Assembly (NCBI GenBank): GCA_049603715.1
Contig: JBMYSW010000029.1
Location: 1 to 42,106, forward strand
Direction of reading: 5' to 3'
Length of the DNA: 42,106 nucleotides
Origin: Pontibacterium sp049603715
Lineage (GTDB): Bacteria > Pseudomonadota > Gammaproteobacteria > Pseudomonadales > Balneatricaceae
Numbering within the stretch: position 1 is the stretch's first letter; the number at the start of each line of letters is the position of its first letter. Under the pieces are notes generated by a model. It saw only the letters and a list, made by a program, of their open reading frames with translations. It was not told the DNA's origin and made no database searches. The position numbers were made by a program, and so were the translations under genes. This document shows positions 6,364-15,490 of the stretch, one piece after another.

Positions 6364-8934
6364 TTAGCTAAAGGCTATTTGCCCGTCAACCACGTCCATT
6401 TTGATTTCAGAGCCCGGAGTAAACTCACCCGCCAATAAAGCGCTGGCCAATGGGTTTTCGATACGGGCCTGAATCACACGCTTAAGTGGGCGTGCACCGT
6501 ACGCTGGCTCAAAGCCTAACTCGCAAATGTATGCCATGGCTGCATCACTCAATGTGAGGCTGAGTTGCTGTTCAGCCAAACGCTTACGCAGACGGCCCAA
6601 CTGAATTTCGGCAATGCCTTGCATTTGCTCTTTGCGAAGCGAGTGGAACACCACCATTTCGTCGATACGGTTAACCACCTCTGGACGAAAGTGATTACCC
6701 ACGGTTTCCATAATGGCTTTTTTCATCAAGTCATCATCGCCATCGCCCATGGTTTGGATTAACTCCGTACCTAAGTTAGACGTCATAACCACCAGCGTAT
6801 TACGGAAATCCACGGTACGACCTTGACCGTCAGTTAAGCGTCCGTCTTCGAGCACCTGTAGCAAGATGTTGAATACATCTGGGTGTGCTTTTTCCACCTC
6901 ATCTAGCAAAAGCACTGAGTAAGGCTTACGACGTACAGCTTCAGTCAGGTAACCGCCAGACTCATAACCCACGTAGCCCGGAGGCGCACCAATCAGGCGA
7001 GCCACTGAGTGCTTCTCCATAAACTCCGACATATCCACACGAATCATGGCATCTTCGCTGTCGAACAAGAAACCTGCCAAGGCTTTACACAACTCAGTTT
7101 TACCCACACCGGTTGGGCCTAGGAACATAAACGAGCCTTGTGGGCGATTTGGATCTGCCAAGCCTGAACGCGAACGGCGTACGGCATTAGAAACCGCCGT
7201 AACTGCCTCTTCTTGGCCAACCACTTGTTGGTGTAATACCGCTTCCATACGCAATAGTTTTTCGCGTTCGCCTTCGAGCATTTTAGACACAGGGATACCA
7301 GTCCAACGTGCCACCACTTCGGCCACCTCTTCTTCGGTGACCTTGTTGCGTAGCAACGTCATTTTTTGCTCTTCTTGCTCGGCTTTGCTGGCTTCTGCAA
7401 GCTGCTTTTCTAACGCCGGAATAGTGCCGTATTGCAACTCAGACATTTGCGAAAGGTTACCGGCACGGGTCGCTTTTTCCAGCTCTACACGTGCAGCATC
7501 TAGTTTCTCTTTCGCTTTCTGTGCGCCTTGCAAGCTAGCCTTTTCGCTTTTCCAAACTTCGTTTAGGTCAGCAAATTCTTTTTCGAGGCCGTGAATGGTA
7601 TCGACCAAATGCTCCAGACGCTGTTTAGCGGCACTGTCTTTCTCTTTTTTCAGTGCTTCGCGTTCCATTTTTAGCTGAATAATACGGCGCTCTAGGCGGT
7701 CCATATCTTCTGGCTTAGAATCCATTTCCATACGAATACGGCTCGCCGCTTCGTCGATGAGGTCAATGGCTTTATCCGGTAACTGGCGATCAGTAATGTA
7801 GCGTTGCGACAACTTGGCCGCAGCGATAATCGCTGAGTCGGTAATATCCACACCATGGTGAATTTCGTAGCGCTCTTTTAGACCACGTAAAATCGCCACC
7901 GTGTCTTGTTCGCTTGGCTCATCCACCAGCACTTTTTGGAAACGACGCTCTAAGGCCGCATCCTTTTCAACATACTGACGGTATTCATCAAGGGTCGTTG
8001 CGCCAACACAATGAAGCTCACCACGGGCCAAGGCAGGCTTCAGCATATTGCCCGCGTCCATGGCACCGTCGGACTTACCCGCACCCACCATGGTGTGTAG
8101 CTCGTCGATAAAGAGAATGACTTGACCATCAAGCTTGGCTAGCTCGTTCAGTACCGATTTAAGGCGTTCTTCAAACTCACCACGAAATTTAGCACCCGCA
8201 ATCAACGCGCCCATATCAAGGGAGAGTACGGTTTTGTTCTTTAAGCCTTCAGGCACTTCGCCATTTACAATACGTTGAGCAAGGCCTTCGATAATCGCGG
8301 TTTTACCCACACCCGGCTCACCAATCAGCACTGGGTTGTTTTTAGTACGACGCTGTAGCACTTGGATAGAACGACGAATCTCGTCGTCACGGCCAATCAC
8401 AGGGTCTAGCTTGCCCGAAGCCGCGCGCTCAGTCAGGTCAACACAGTACTTAGATAACGCTTGGCGGTTGTCTTCTGAATTGGCGTCGTTCACGGTTTCT
8501 CCACCTCGTACTTGGCTAATCACTTGTTGCAATTTGTTGGTATCAGCGCCTGCTTTTTTAAGCGCTTGTGCAGCGTTGGTTTTGTCGTCCAACATGGCCA
8601 ACAACACGGTTTCGCAAGCAATAAACTGGTCGTTTTGCTTCATTGCCAGCTTTTCACTGCGCACCAATAAACGCGATAACTCTGGCGATGCCCGCAGATC
8701 ATCGTTGCCCGGTACTTTGGGCATATCGTTTAACGCAGTGGATACCGAGGTTTTAAGGCTAGGCATAGCCACACCAGCCTGTTGCAGCACTTGGTACGAT
8801 GTACCTTGGGTATCATCCAAAAAGGCAGCTAATAGGTGAATAGGCTCAATGTAGTTATGGTCGTGGCTCAAGGCCAATGACTGGGCGTCAGAAAGCGCCG
8901 CTTGAAGTTTGGCGGTAAATTTATCAGGTCTCAT
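6364..8934 (-). CDS. clpB: ATP-dependent disaggregase ClpB (Hsp104 family)
   Basis: This hexameric AAA+ chaperone works with DnaK to pull apart protein aggregates in the cytoplasm. An N-terminal Clp_N double repeat (MRPDKFTAKLQAALSDAQ onward) is followed by NBD1 with Walker A GEPGVGKT and Walker B VILFIDELH. The long coiled-coil middle domain spans about residues 410-520, and NBD2 has GPTGVGKT and LLLDEVEKAH. I start at the ATG at 8934, where GGAG lies 7 bases upstream; this gives 856 residues against 857 in E. coli. The upstream in-frame extension to 9027 is untranslated leader. Regulation is by a sigma-32 type promoter. It is not adjacent to pgeF here, unlike in E. coli. Confidence 0.97.
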   Translation of the reverse strand: MRPDKFTAKLQAALSDAQSLALSHDHNYIEPIHLLAAFLDDTQGTSYQVLQQAGVAMPSLKTSVSTALNDMPKVPGNDDLRASPELSRLLVRSEKLAMKQNDQFIACETVLLAMLDDKTNAAQALKKAGADTNKLQQVISQVRGGETVNDANSEDNRQALSKYCVDLTERAASGKLDPVIGRDDEIRRSIQVLQRRTKNNPVLIGEPGVGKTAIIEGLAQRIVNGEVPEGLKNKTVLSLDMGALIAGAKFRGEFEERLKSVLNELAKLDGQVILFIDELHTMVGAGKSDGAMDAGNMLKPALARGELHCVGATTLDEYRQYVEKDAALERRFQKVLVDEPSEQDTVAILRGLKERYEIHHGVDITDSAIIAAAKLSQRYITDRQLPDKAIDLIDEAASRIRMEMDSKPEDMDRLERRIIQLKMEREALKKEKDSAAKQRLEHLVDTIHGLEKEFADLNEVWKSEKASLQGAQKAKEKLDAARVELEKATRAGNLSQMSELQYGTIPALEKQLAEASKAEQEEQKMTLLRNKVTEEEVAEVVARWTGIPVSKMLEGEREKLLRMEAVLHQQVVGQEEAVTAVSNAVRRSRSGLADPNRPQGSFMFLGPTGVGKTELCKALAGFLFDSEDAMIRVDMSEFMEKHSVARLIGAPPGYVGYESGGYLTEAVRRKPYSVLLLDEVEKAHPDVFNILLQVLEDGRLTDGQGRTVDFRNTLVVMTSNLGTELIQTMGDGDDDLMKKAIMETVGNHFRPEVVNRIDEMVVFHSLRKEQMQGIAEIQLGRLRKRLAEQQLSLTLSDAAMAYICELGFEPAYGARPLKRVIQARIENPLASALLAGEFTPGSEIKMDVVDGQIAFS

Positions 8935-9055
8935 TCGAGTCTCCTTCATAAAACAGTTGCAGCTTTTCAGCCTGCGTTCGACACTCCCGAAGCAAGTGCA
9001 CAGTGCGAATCGCGCACCACTAGCCAACGTTTTTGGCCTAGTAGCGGATTCAAGT

Positions 9056-9072
9056 CAGGCCAGCGTGGCCTG
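9056..9072 (-). repeat. Perfect hairpin near the 5' end of the clpB leader
   Basis: CAGGCCA (9056-9062) pairs with TGGCCTG (9066-9072) around a 3-base loop. It would form close to the 5' end of the heat-shock transcript. A role in mRNA stability or temperature response is only a suggestion. Confidence 0.45.
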
Positions 9073-9086
9073 CTCTCTTATTGTTT

Positions 9087-9115
9087 ATATGAGGGCAAAT
9101 AAAGCGGGATTCAAG
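9087..9115 (-). promoter_or_regulatory. Sigma-32 type heat-shock promoter of clpB
   Basis: On the minus strand CTTGAAT (9115-9109) is followed after 14 bases by CCTCATAT (9094-9087). The sigma-32 consensus is CTTGAAA and CCCCATNT, so each box differs at one position and the spacing is normal. Transcription would start near 9080, leaving a leader of about 145 bases before the clpB ATG. Confidence 0.8.
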
Positions 9116-9227
9116 CGAGGAAATATGAAAAATTCGGCATGACCTGCCCCGCTTTGAGCTCAGTCAAACAGCGGAGCGAGAATTGGGTTGCATAAGGTGT
9201 TTGCAAGCGAAATAGGTGAAACTCAGG

Positions 9228-9887
9228 TCACTCAACAAAATCAAAATACTGATTAGGGAAAGGCTCGTTTGCAAGGGTAAAGTGCCACCATTCTTTATCA
9301 AAAGGCACAAAGCCCTGCGCCACCATCACGGCTTGCAACAGCATGCGGTTAGCACGTGCCTGTGGGCTAATACCCATGGCATCTAACCAGCTCTCGGGGC
9401 CAAAGAAATCAAAACAGGTCCCCATATCCAGCGCTTCGCCCGTAACGGCATCGACCAAAGTGACATCTAAGGTGCTACCCCGTGAATGACTTGAATGCTT
9501 AATTAGGTAACCATCGCCAAACAGGGCGGGCTTAGGCAAATGCGGGTAATAGGTCGCTTTTTGTGTTTCATCGCCTGCCACACTGGACCAAGTAATAAAG
9601 TCGTTCACCGCACGTTGGGGACGATAGGTATCAAACACCAACAAGCTTAAGCCAAACTCACTCAACGCCGCCTGCACCTTTGCCACCGCCTCTGCCGCTG
9701 CATGTGTTAACCAAGGCGTAAGTGAGTGCTTACCTCGCACGTATCCGTCTACTGGTCGGCCTAAAAAGTTATCTGTACCGGCATACTTCAAATCAATATG
9801 AAGCGATGGCACGTACGCTTTTAAGTCTACAAATTCAGCGGGACGATGAGCCTGTACAAGGGGCTCGGGAGCGGTAACGTTTGACAC
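9228..9887 (-). CDS. ddpX: D-alanyl-D-alanine dipeptidase (VanX/DdpX family)
   Basis: This zinc peptidase of the M15D type hydrolyses D-Ala-D-Ala. The segment FDTYRPQRAVNDF carries the Arg equivalent of VanX Arg71. SSHSRGSTLDVTL holds two zinc ligands (His and Asp), and KEWWHF provides the catalytic Glu and third ligand His. The length, 219 residues, is typical. No signal peptide is visible, so it is probably cytoplasmic and acts on recycled dipeptide. The start is GTG at 9887 with AAGGA upstream. It lies alone between dnaE2 and clpB on the same strand. No vanH/vanA or ddp transporter genes are nearby, so cell-wall recycling is likelier than glycopeptide resistance. Confidence 0.88.
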   Translation of the reverse strand: MSNVTAPEPLVQAHRPAEFVDLKAYVPSLHIDLKYAGTDNFLGRPVDGYVRGKHSLTPWLTHAAAEAVAKVQAALSEFGLSLLVFDTYRPQRAVNDFITWSSVAGDETQKATYYPHLPKPALFGDGYLIKHSSHSRGSTLDVTLVDAVTGEALDMGTCFDFFGPESWLDAMGISPQARANRMLLQAVMVAQGFVPFDKEWWHFTLANEPFPNQYFDFVE

Positions 9888-10012
9888 AGAAGGTCCTTAT
9901 AAAAAGCATACACCCGAATAGGTGATAGCACGGTAAGCAAGTGCTTAAGAGTATAGCACCTTACGTGGTTTATCCTATGCTCTTCGCTCTAGCCCTACGG
10001 TAAGGTACGGCA

Positions 10013-13000
10013 CTAACGAAAATCACGAGAGCGTACATTTAACGCCTGCCAGTGATCACTCAAATCTTCCAGCTTCCCTGCCACCACATGCACCACTTCG
10101 CCTTCTTTCTCTAACACACCAGACACTTTTAAAACGCGCGCACGCAACAAGGCTTGTCGCTGTGCTTTGGCGGTATTAAGCCATACCACCAAATTAATTT
10201 GCCCCGTGTGGTCTTCTAAGGTCACAAAGGTAACACCACTGGCTGTGCCGGGTCGCTGGCGATTGGTTACTAGCCCCACAACATGAACCAGTTGACCATG
10301 GCGAGCAGAAGCTAACTCGTTGGCATGTAGGCATTTGCTTAAGTTAATTTGCTCTCGTAACAGCTCAATAGGGTGTCGCCCTAAACTTACCCCAGTGTGG
10401 CGAAGGTCTTCTTCGAGGCTCGATAACTCAGAAGGAGCCGCTAAGGCTTCGTTTATTGGCGCATCGTCTTGCTGACCATTGGCCCACAACATCGGCTGAG
10501 CCAGTAGCGCCCAGCGCGCTTGATAGCGGTGTAAGCCTAAACTCTGTAGTGCACCTGCTGCAGCGAGTTTTTCCCAGTCTTGGCTCGCTAAGCCACAGCG
10601 CTGGCGTGCCTCGTTAATATGGCTAAAGGCGTTCGTGCCACGCGTGCTTAACAATTGCTCTGCTGCTCGTTGCGATAAGCCTTTAATTAACCGAAACCCT
10701 AATCGCAGCGAAGGCTTTATGTGTGGCGACTTTGCTCGTGGTATATCGCTGGCTTCGGGGTTGGGCTTATCTGAATTGTCAGGGTACTCCAAGGTGTGCT
10801 GCCACTGGCTAGCATTAATATCCACAGGCAACACGGTCACACCATGACGAATTGCGTCTTGAATTAACTGCGACGGCGAATAAAACCCCATAGGCTGGCT
10901 GTTGAGTAGCGCACAACAAAAGGCCGCTGGGTAATAACGCTTTTGCCATGCCGAAACATACACCAATAAAGCAAAGCTGGCCGCGTGCGACTCGGGAAAG
11001 CCATATTCCCCAAAGCCTTCTATTTGGCGACAAATACGCTCGGCATAGTCGGCAGAATAACCACGGGCTAACATCCCTTCCACCAGCTTTGCTTGATAAG
11101 GCGCTAGAGCACCGTTGCGCTTCCATGCCGCCATCGCCCGCCGTAACTTGTCAGCTTCGCCACCGCTAAACCCTGCTGCCACCATCGCCAAACGAATAAC
11201 CTGTTCCTGAAAAATCGGCACACCTAAGGTGGGCTGTAACACCTCGCGCACCGCATCACTGGGGTATTCCACTGGCTCTAAGCCATCGCGACGGCGTAAA
11301 TACGGATGCACCATATCACCCTGTATCGGGCCGGGGCGCACAATAGCCACTTGAATAACTAGGTCGTAATAACAACGAGGCTTGAGCCGTGGCAGCATAT
11401 TCATTTGCGCACGGGACTCAATCTGAAACACGCCCACGGTATCGGCATGGCACAAACGGTCGTATACCGCAGGGTCTTCTCGGGGTATATCTTGCAGTCG
11501 CATTGGCTGCTCTGGGTTGTGGCTAATCAGCTGCAAACATTTGCGAATCGCGCTCAGCATGCCAAGGGCCAGCACATCGACTTTGAGTAAGCCAAGGCTT
11601 TCAAGGTCGTCTTTGTTCCACTGAATGAGAGTGCGATCCGCCATGGCGGCATTTTCGATAGGTACTAACTCAGATAGCAGCCCTGCTGAAATCACAAAGC
11701 CCCCTACATGCTGTGACAGGTGCCGAGGAAAATCTAAAATACGGGCCACGTGCTCCACAAATAGCGCATATTGCTGACTCATCGACTCACCACCCAAGGC
11801 CACTAATTGAGTAAGCCAAGGCATTTCTTTATCACGACGATCAAGCTGGTGGATAAGGTGCGTGAGGTAATGCTCATCCATTCCCAGCGCTCGCCCGACA
11901 TCACGAATGGCGCTTTTGGCACGATAGCGAATCACCGTTGCGGCAAGGCCTGCCCGCTTGCGACCGTAACGGCGGTAGATGTACTGAATCACCTCTTCAC
12001 GGCGCTCGTGCTCAAAGTCCACGTCAATATCCGGTGGCTCGTTGCGCTCGGGCGAGATAAACCGCTCAAACAACAAGTTCACTTGCAGTGGGTCCACTTC
12101 GGTAATGTGCAGGCAATAACACACCACCGAGTTGGCGGCCGAGCCTCGCCCTTGGCACAAAATGCCTTGGCCGCGAGCAAATTCCACAATGTCGGCAATA
12201 GTTAAAAAGTAGTGCTCGTAACGCAGCTGCTTAATCACGGCTAACTCGTGCTCAATTTGCTTGGCGACCTTATTCGGCACCCCTTGGGGGTAGCGCTGCT
12301 CAATCCCTTGTTCGACACGCAGGCGCAACCACACATCAGGTGCTTCGCCTTTAGGGACTAGCTCAGGCGGATATTCATAGCGCAAACTACTTAGCTCAAA
12401 CTGACATTGCTGGGCAATCACTTGGGTTTGCACAAGCCAATCGGACGGATAAATGTGAGCGAGTTTTTTTAAGCTACGCAAGTGGCGTTCGGCATTACTA
12501 AATAACGCCCCCGTGCATGCATCAAGACGTTGGTTATGGCGAATCGCCGTCAGCACATCTTGTAACGACTGTCGTGAAGGGTGATGCATATGTACATCAT
12601 TACCGGCCACACAGGGCAGTTGCCACAGCTCACTTAAGTATTCGTAACTTTGGCGCATCTGGTTTTTATCAGTATCGAGCATTAACTCGGCCAATAACCA
12701 CATACGCTGCGGAAAAGCTTGGGCCAGTGTCGCAATGTTTTGGCTGAGTGGATTAGGTAGCTGTCGCGCGCTTTGTAACACCGCATCCATGCCTTCAAGG
12801 CTAGGGCGATAGCACAATAAACAACCTTCCAGCCCTGTGGAGAAGTCGGCCCACTGCACCTCATACTCACCTTTTTTTGCACGGCGACGGCAACGACTAA
12901 TCAGCGCACATAAAGCGCCATAAGCAACACGTGTAGGAGCAAGCACTACAAGGCAGTGGCCTTCTAGGTAAAACTCTGCACCAATAATCAGCTGAATAGG

Positions 13001-13303
13001 CTGTTCTTTTGCCGCTTCCCATGCACGCACAACACCTGCCACCGAACATTCATCCGTCATCGCCAAAGCTTGATAACCCAGTTTCACCGCCTGTTCGACT
13101 AACTCATGCGGGTGCGAGGCGCCGCGCAAGAAGCTGAAGTTACTTAAGCAATGTAGCTCGGCATAGGGCAAAGCCTTAGGCGCTTCTGTTGCCGCCTTTT
13201 GGGCATCAGGCTTGTTCGGTCGTAACGGCACCACCACATCATGCCTTACCGGCTTAACCGATTTATCCGAACCAGCCATGTAAGTACCATTGCTTTTGGT
13301 CAT
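10013..13303 (-). CDS. dnaE2: Error-prone DNA polymerase DnaE2 (ImuC)
   Basis: This C-family polymerase of the SOS mutasome performs translesion synthesis with ImuA and ImuB. The PHP domain begins at YAELHCLSNFSFLRGASHPHELV (about residue 47 on). Catalytic aspartates lie in PDIDVDF (D427, D429) and KVDVLALGM (D576). The C-terminal OB fold is seen in GVTFVTLEDHTGQINLVVW. The first 46 or so residues are a basic, Lys/Pro-rich extension not usual in shorter family members. The start is uncertain: ATG at 13303 overlaps imuB by 41 bases, while ATG at 13279 overlaps by 17; neither has a clear ribosome site, so translation is probably coupled to imuB. It is the last gene of the operon. Confidence 0.94.
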   Translation of the reverse strand: MTKSNGTYMAGSDKSVKPVRHDVVVPLRPNKPDAQKAATEAPKALPYAELHCLSNFSFLRGASHPHELVEQAVKLGYQALAMTDECSVAGVVRAWEAAKEQPIQLIIGAEFYLEGHCLVVLAPTRVAYGALCALISRCRRRAKKGEYEVQWADFSTGLEGCLLCYRPSLEGMDAVLQSARQLPNPLSQNIATLAQAFPQRMWLLAELMLDTDKNQMRQSYEYLSELWQLPCVAGNDVHMHHPSRQSLQDVLTAIRHNQRLDACTGALFSNAERHLRSLKKLAHIYPSDWLVQTQVIAQQCQFELSSLRYEYPPELVPKGEAPDVWLRLRVEQGIEQRYPQGVPNKVAKQIEHELAVIKQLRYEHYFLTIADIVEFARGQGILCQGRGSAANSVVCYCLHITEVDPLQVNLLFERFISPERNEPPDIDVDFEHERREEVIQYIYRRYGRKRAGLAATVIRYRAKSAIRDVGRALGMDEHYLTHLIHQLDRRDKEMPWLTQLVALGGESMSQQYALFVEHVARILDFPRHLSQHVGGFVISAGLLSELVPIENAAMADRTLIQWNKDDLESLGLLKVDVLALGMLSAIRKCLQLISHNPEQPMRLQDIPREDPAVYDRLCHADTVGVFQIESRAQMNMLPRLKPRCYYDLVIQVAIVRPGPIQGDMVHPYLRRRDGLEPVEYPSDAVREVLQPTLGVPIFQEQVIRLAMVAAGFSGGEADKLRRAMAAWKRNGALAPYQAKLVEGMLARGYSADYAERICRQIEGFGEYGFPESHAASFALLVYVSAWQKRYYPAAFCCALLNSQPMGFYSPSQLIQDAIRHGVTVLPVDINASQWQHTLEYPDNSDKPNPEASDIPRAKSPHIKPSLRLGFRLIKGLSQRAAEQLLSTRGTNAFSHINEARQRCGLASQDWEKLAAAGALQSLGLHRYQARWALLAQPMLWANGQQDDAPINEALAAPSELSSLEEDLRHTGVSLGRHPIELLREQINLSKCLHANELASARHGQLVHVVGLVTNRQRPGTASGVTFVTLEDHTGQINLVVWLNTAKAQRQALLRARVLKVSGVLEKEGEVVHVVAGKLEDLSDHWQALNVRSRDFR

Positions 13304-14708
13304 CTAAAAACAGCCAGCCTAGCGCCCCTTGTGGCCAGCGACCGCGGTAATAGTCGCGCCGCATGGGTTGCTGCCACCAGCCAGAGACCACACGCTCTGG
13401 CCCGGCTTCGAGCTGAATACAGGCTTCTACATAATCGCGTTCTAAGGGCTCAGGTTGGGCAAGCAGCCATAAAGGCCGCAAAGGAATGAGCAGGCTTGCT
13501 TCTGTTGGTTTATTCACCCTTGCTTTTGATGGCTTAGCACTTCCACTGAGTAACTGCCCTGCCACTTCAGGCCGTGGGTCACTTATATTACAAAAGCTCA
13601 TCACCGCATCTTCACCTAAGCGGCTCACTATGCGATTAAGCAGGGCGTCACTACTTTCGTGTGTGGCATCATCAAACAGGTCGGTAGCAATGCGCTGCCC
13701 CTCAACAAAGCGCACCACGGTTAAGGTCAGCACCAATACAGGCGCTTGTAAGGCATGCTGCCCTAGCTTTAATCGCCATAGCTCTAACCATGCATTTGGC
13801 TCACTCGCCCCTTGTGCATGGGTTAAGGTCAGCGATTCGTTAGTTTTGTCTCGATGATGCAACGTCAGCGCAAGTGCGTGGGCTTTTTGGTCAATTAAGC
13901 GCAAGTAGCCCTGCAAGGTTTGCAGCATAGGCTTAAGCGGAAAAAGCAACGCTGCAGCATTGTCGGTTTCACTATAGAGCTCCCGCTCAACAGCAAACTC
14001 GGGTGGTGGTTCAAAAGCCCGTTGCGGGTCTGGGCGGCGCCCCGTTAGGCGGTCAAGGTAATCTAATAACGAAGGGCCAAAGCGCTGGCTTAGGCCTTCG
14101 CGCTCTAAGGCTTCAAGGTGCCCTAAGGTAAACAGCCCCACACCGTGTAGCTGCTTTTGCTGTTTGGCTCCTAAGCCAATTTGCGATACGGGCATACTGG
14201 TGAGTATTTGCATATGCCCTTGTGCATCCAAGGCACAGGTATGGCGTTTTGCTCGCGCTAAACACAAAGCGGCCAAGGGCGTATGGCCTGTGGCTTTATC
14301 CACTGTGACAGGTAAAGTCTCTATCGCCTGCGACAACTGCTGCCATAGTGCCTGCACACCGCCAAAATAACGCTGCATACTGGCGATTTCGAACACTAGG
14401 CTCGTTGGCAAATGTAAGCTGATTAAGGCGCTAAACTGACCAGACCACAAGGCTAACTCATGGAGCCTATTCTCTACCTCCGATTCACTAGGACACTCAT
14501 ACACGCGCAAGGGCTGACACAAACTACTGGCCGTTGCCAACGCCATGCCAGCCTCCACACCCGCACCTGTAGCCGCCTGATTAGCCAAAACCACACGGCT
14601 TTGCTCTGCTAGCACCGATGCTTCGTCACCGTCGTAGCGCAGCTCCAGTGGCAAAAGAGGAAAGTGTAACGCCACCCATAAGGAGGTGTTTGCTGTGCCC
14701 TTATTCAT
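13263..14708 (-). CDS. imuB: Mutasome Y-family polymerase-like protein ImuB
   Basis: This is a catalytically inactive Y-family relative that links DnaE2 and the beta clamp. The N terminus LWVALHFPLLPLELR aligns with the family but lacks the DxF catalytic acidic pair. A helix-hairpin-helix region (GVGLFTLGHLEALEREGLSQRFG) and the little-finger region follow. TDLFDD near residue 340 resembles a clamp-binding element but lacks the usual Gln. The C-terminal IPLRPLWLLAQPEPL is a common ImuB segment. The length, 481 residues, is normal. It starts 24 bases after imuA and overlaps dnaE2, forming one SOS operon. Confidence 0.92.
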   Translation of the reverse strand: MNKGTANTSLWVALHFPLLPLELRYDGDEASVLAEQSRVVLANQAATGAGVEAGMALATASSLCQPLRVYECPSESEVENRLHELALWSGQFSALISLHLPTSLVFEIASMQRYFGGVQALWQQLSQAIETLPVTVDKATGHTPLAALCLARAKRHTCALDAQGHMQILTSMPVSQIGLGAKQQKQLHGVGLFTLGHLEALEREGLSQRFGPSLLDYLDRLTGRRPDPQRAFEPPPEFAVERELYSETDNAAALLFPLKPMLQTLQGYLRLIDQKAHALALTLHHRDKTNESLTLTHAQGASEPNAWLELWRLKLGQHALQAPVLVLTLTVVRFVEGQRIATDLFDDATHESSDALLNRIVSRLGEDAVMSFCNISDPRPEVAGQLLSGSAKPSKARVNKPTEASLLIPLRPLWLLAQPEPLERDYVEACIQLEAGPERVVSGWWQQPMRRDYYRGRWPQGALGWLFLDDQKQWYLHGWFG

Positions 14709-14732
14709 CAGTCGCTCATCAACCGCTCGTCA

Positions 14733-15455
14733 CTAGGCTTGCAAGTAAGCGCGTGGCCAGTTTAAAGGCAAGATATGCGCCTGTGTTGGCCAACCACCAC
14801 GACGTTTGAGCACATCAATGGATACACTGCGATCAGCTGTGCTTTTGGTATCTGGCTTTACGTGCAAACGGTTGGGTGCAGGCGAGCTGTCGTCTTTGGC
14901 ACGACTTGGGCGTAGTAAAAAGCCATGGCATTGGCCTTCTTGTGCAGCTACTTGTAATCGACGAATGGCTTTTTCGTTCCCTTTAGGCAACCAGCCCAAC
15001 ACCACTTGGCAGCAACCGCTACGCAACGCCTGCTCTAGCACCCATAAACGCTCCGCAAAGCGCTGACTGCGCACTACCTTCATACGGGTTGTGTCGATAC
15101 CCGCACGCGCAAAGCTCGGGCCATAAGGACAATGAGGAGGGTCAACCCATAGGGCTAGTAACGATGGGGTTTGATGAGCTACAGCGGCCGACTCTTGCTG
15201 ACGGCGACTGAGCTGTCGTAACAACGGCAATAACAAGGTGAGCTCGCCTATCCCCTCTTGCTGATAAAGCAGCTCGGTGAGCTCACCCTTGGGCCAGCCT
15301 CTTCCCAGCATCAACTCATCTAGCGCGTTAAAACCCGTGGGGTGAGCCGCCTTCTCGACGCTCTCCACCCCGTGGCTTGCACGCCATACCTGCCCCTGAC
15401 TCATTAAGTGACTAACCGACAGGGACTCTGCGACCTGTGCCATATCCACCCCCAT
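14733..15455 (-). CDS. imuA: Mutasome RecA/SulA-like protein ImuA
   Basis: This is the first gene of the imuA-imuB-dnaE2 cassette. In other bacteria the RecA-fold ImuA protein helps recruit the mutasome. The sequence shows TGFNALDELMLGRGWPKGELTELL, a RecA/SulA-like core with a weak P-loop position, then LLALWVDPPHCPYGPSFARAGID, typical of the family. The length, 240 residues, is slightly short. The ATG at 15455 or the in-frame ATG at 15443 (preceded by GGGGGTGG) could be used. The LexA operator lies only 16 bases upstream of the first. Confidence 0.9.
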   Translation of the reverse strand: MGVDMAQVAESLSVSHLMSQGQVWRASHGVESVEKAAHPTGFNALDELMLGRGWPKGELTELLYQQEGIGELTLLLPLLRQLSRRQQESAAVAHQTPSLLALWVDPPHCPYGPSFARAGIDTTRMKVVRSQRFAERLWVLEQALRSGCCQVVLGWLPKGNEKAIRRLQVAAQEGQCHGFLLRPSRAKDDSSPAPNRLHVKPDTKSTADRSVSIDVLKRRGGWPTQAHILPLNWPRAYLQA

Positions 15456-15470
15456 AACCTAACAATTAAT

Positions 15471-15490
15471 TACTGTACATATATACAGTA
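15471..15490 (-). promoter_or_regulatory. LexA operator (SOS box) of the mutasome operon
   Basis: TACTGTACATATATACAGTA matches the 20-base E. coli LexA consensus at 19 positions (one C for T). It sits directly before imuA, so the imuA-imuB-dnaE2 operon is predicted to be LexA-repressed and induced by DNA damage. No other match this good was noticed in the window. Confidence 0.93.

Noticed and set aside
7046..7594. Long open frame on the plus strand inside clpB
   Set aside because: It is an antisense shadow of the clpB coiled-coil and NBD2 codons; the product is low-complexity Ser/Ala and the opposite strand is clearly coding.
8336..8839. Long open frame on the plus strand inside clpB NBD1
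   Set aside because: Antisense shadow of a well-conserved gene, with no independent start signals.
9228..9887. Glycopeptide resistance locus
   Set aside because: The VanX-like gene is alone; no vanA, vanH, vanR or vanS-like gene is nearby, so resistance is not claimed.
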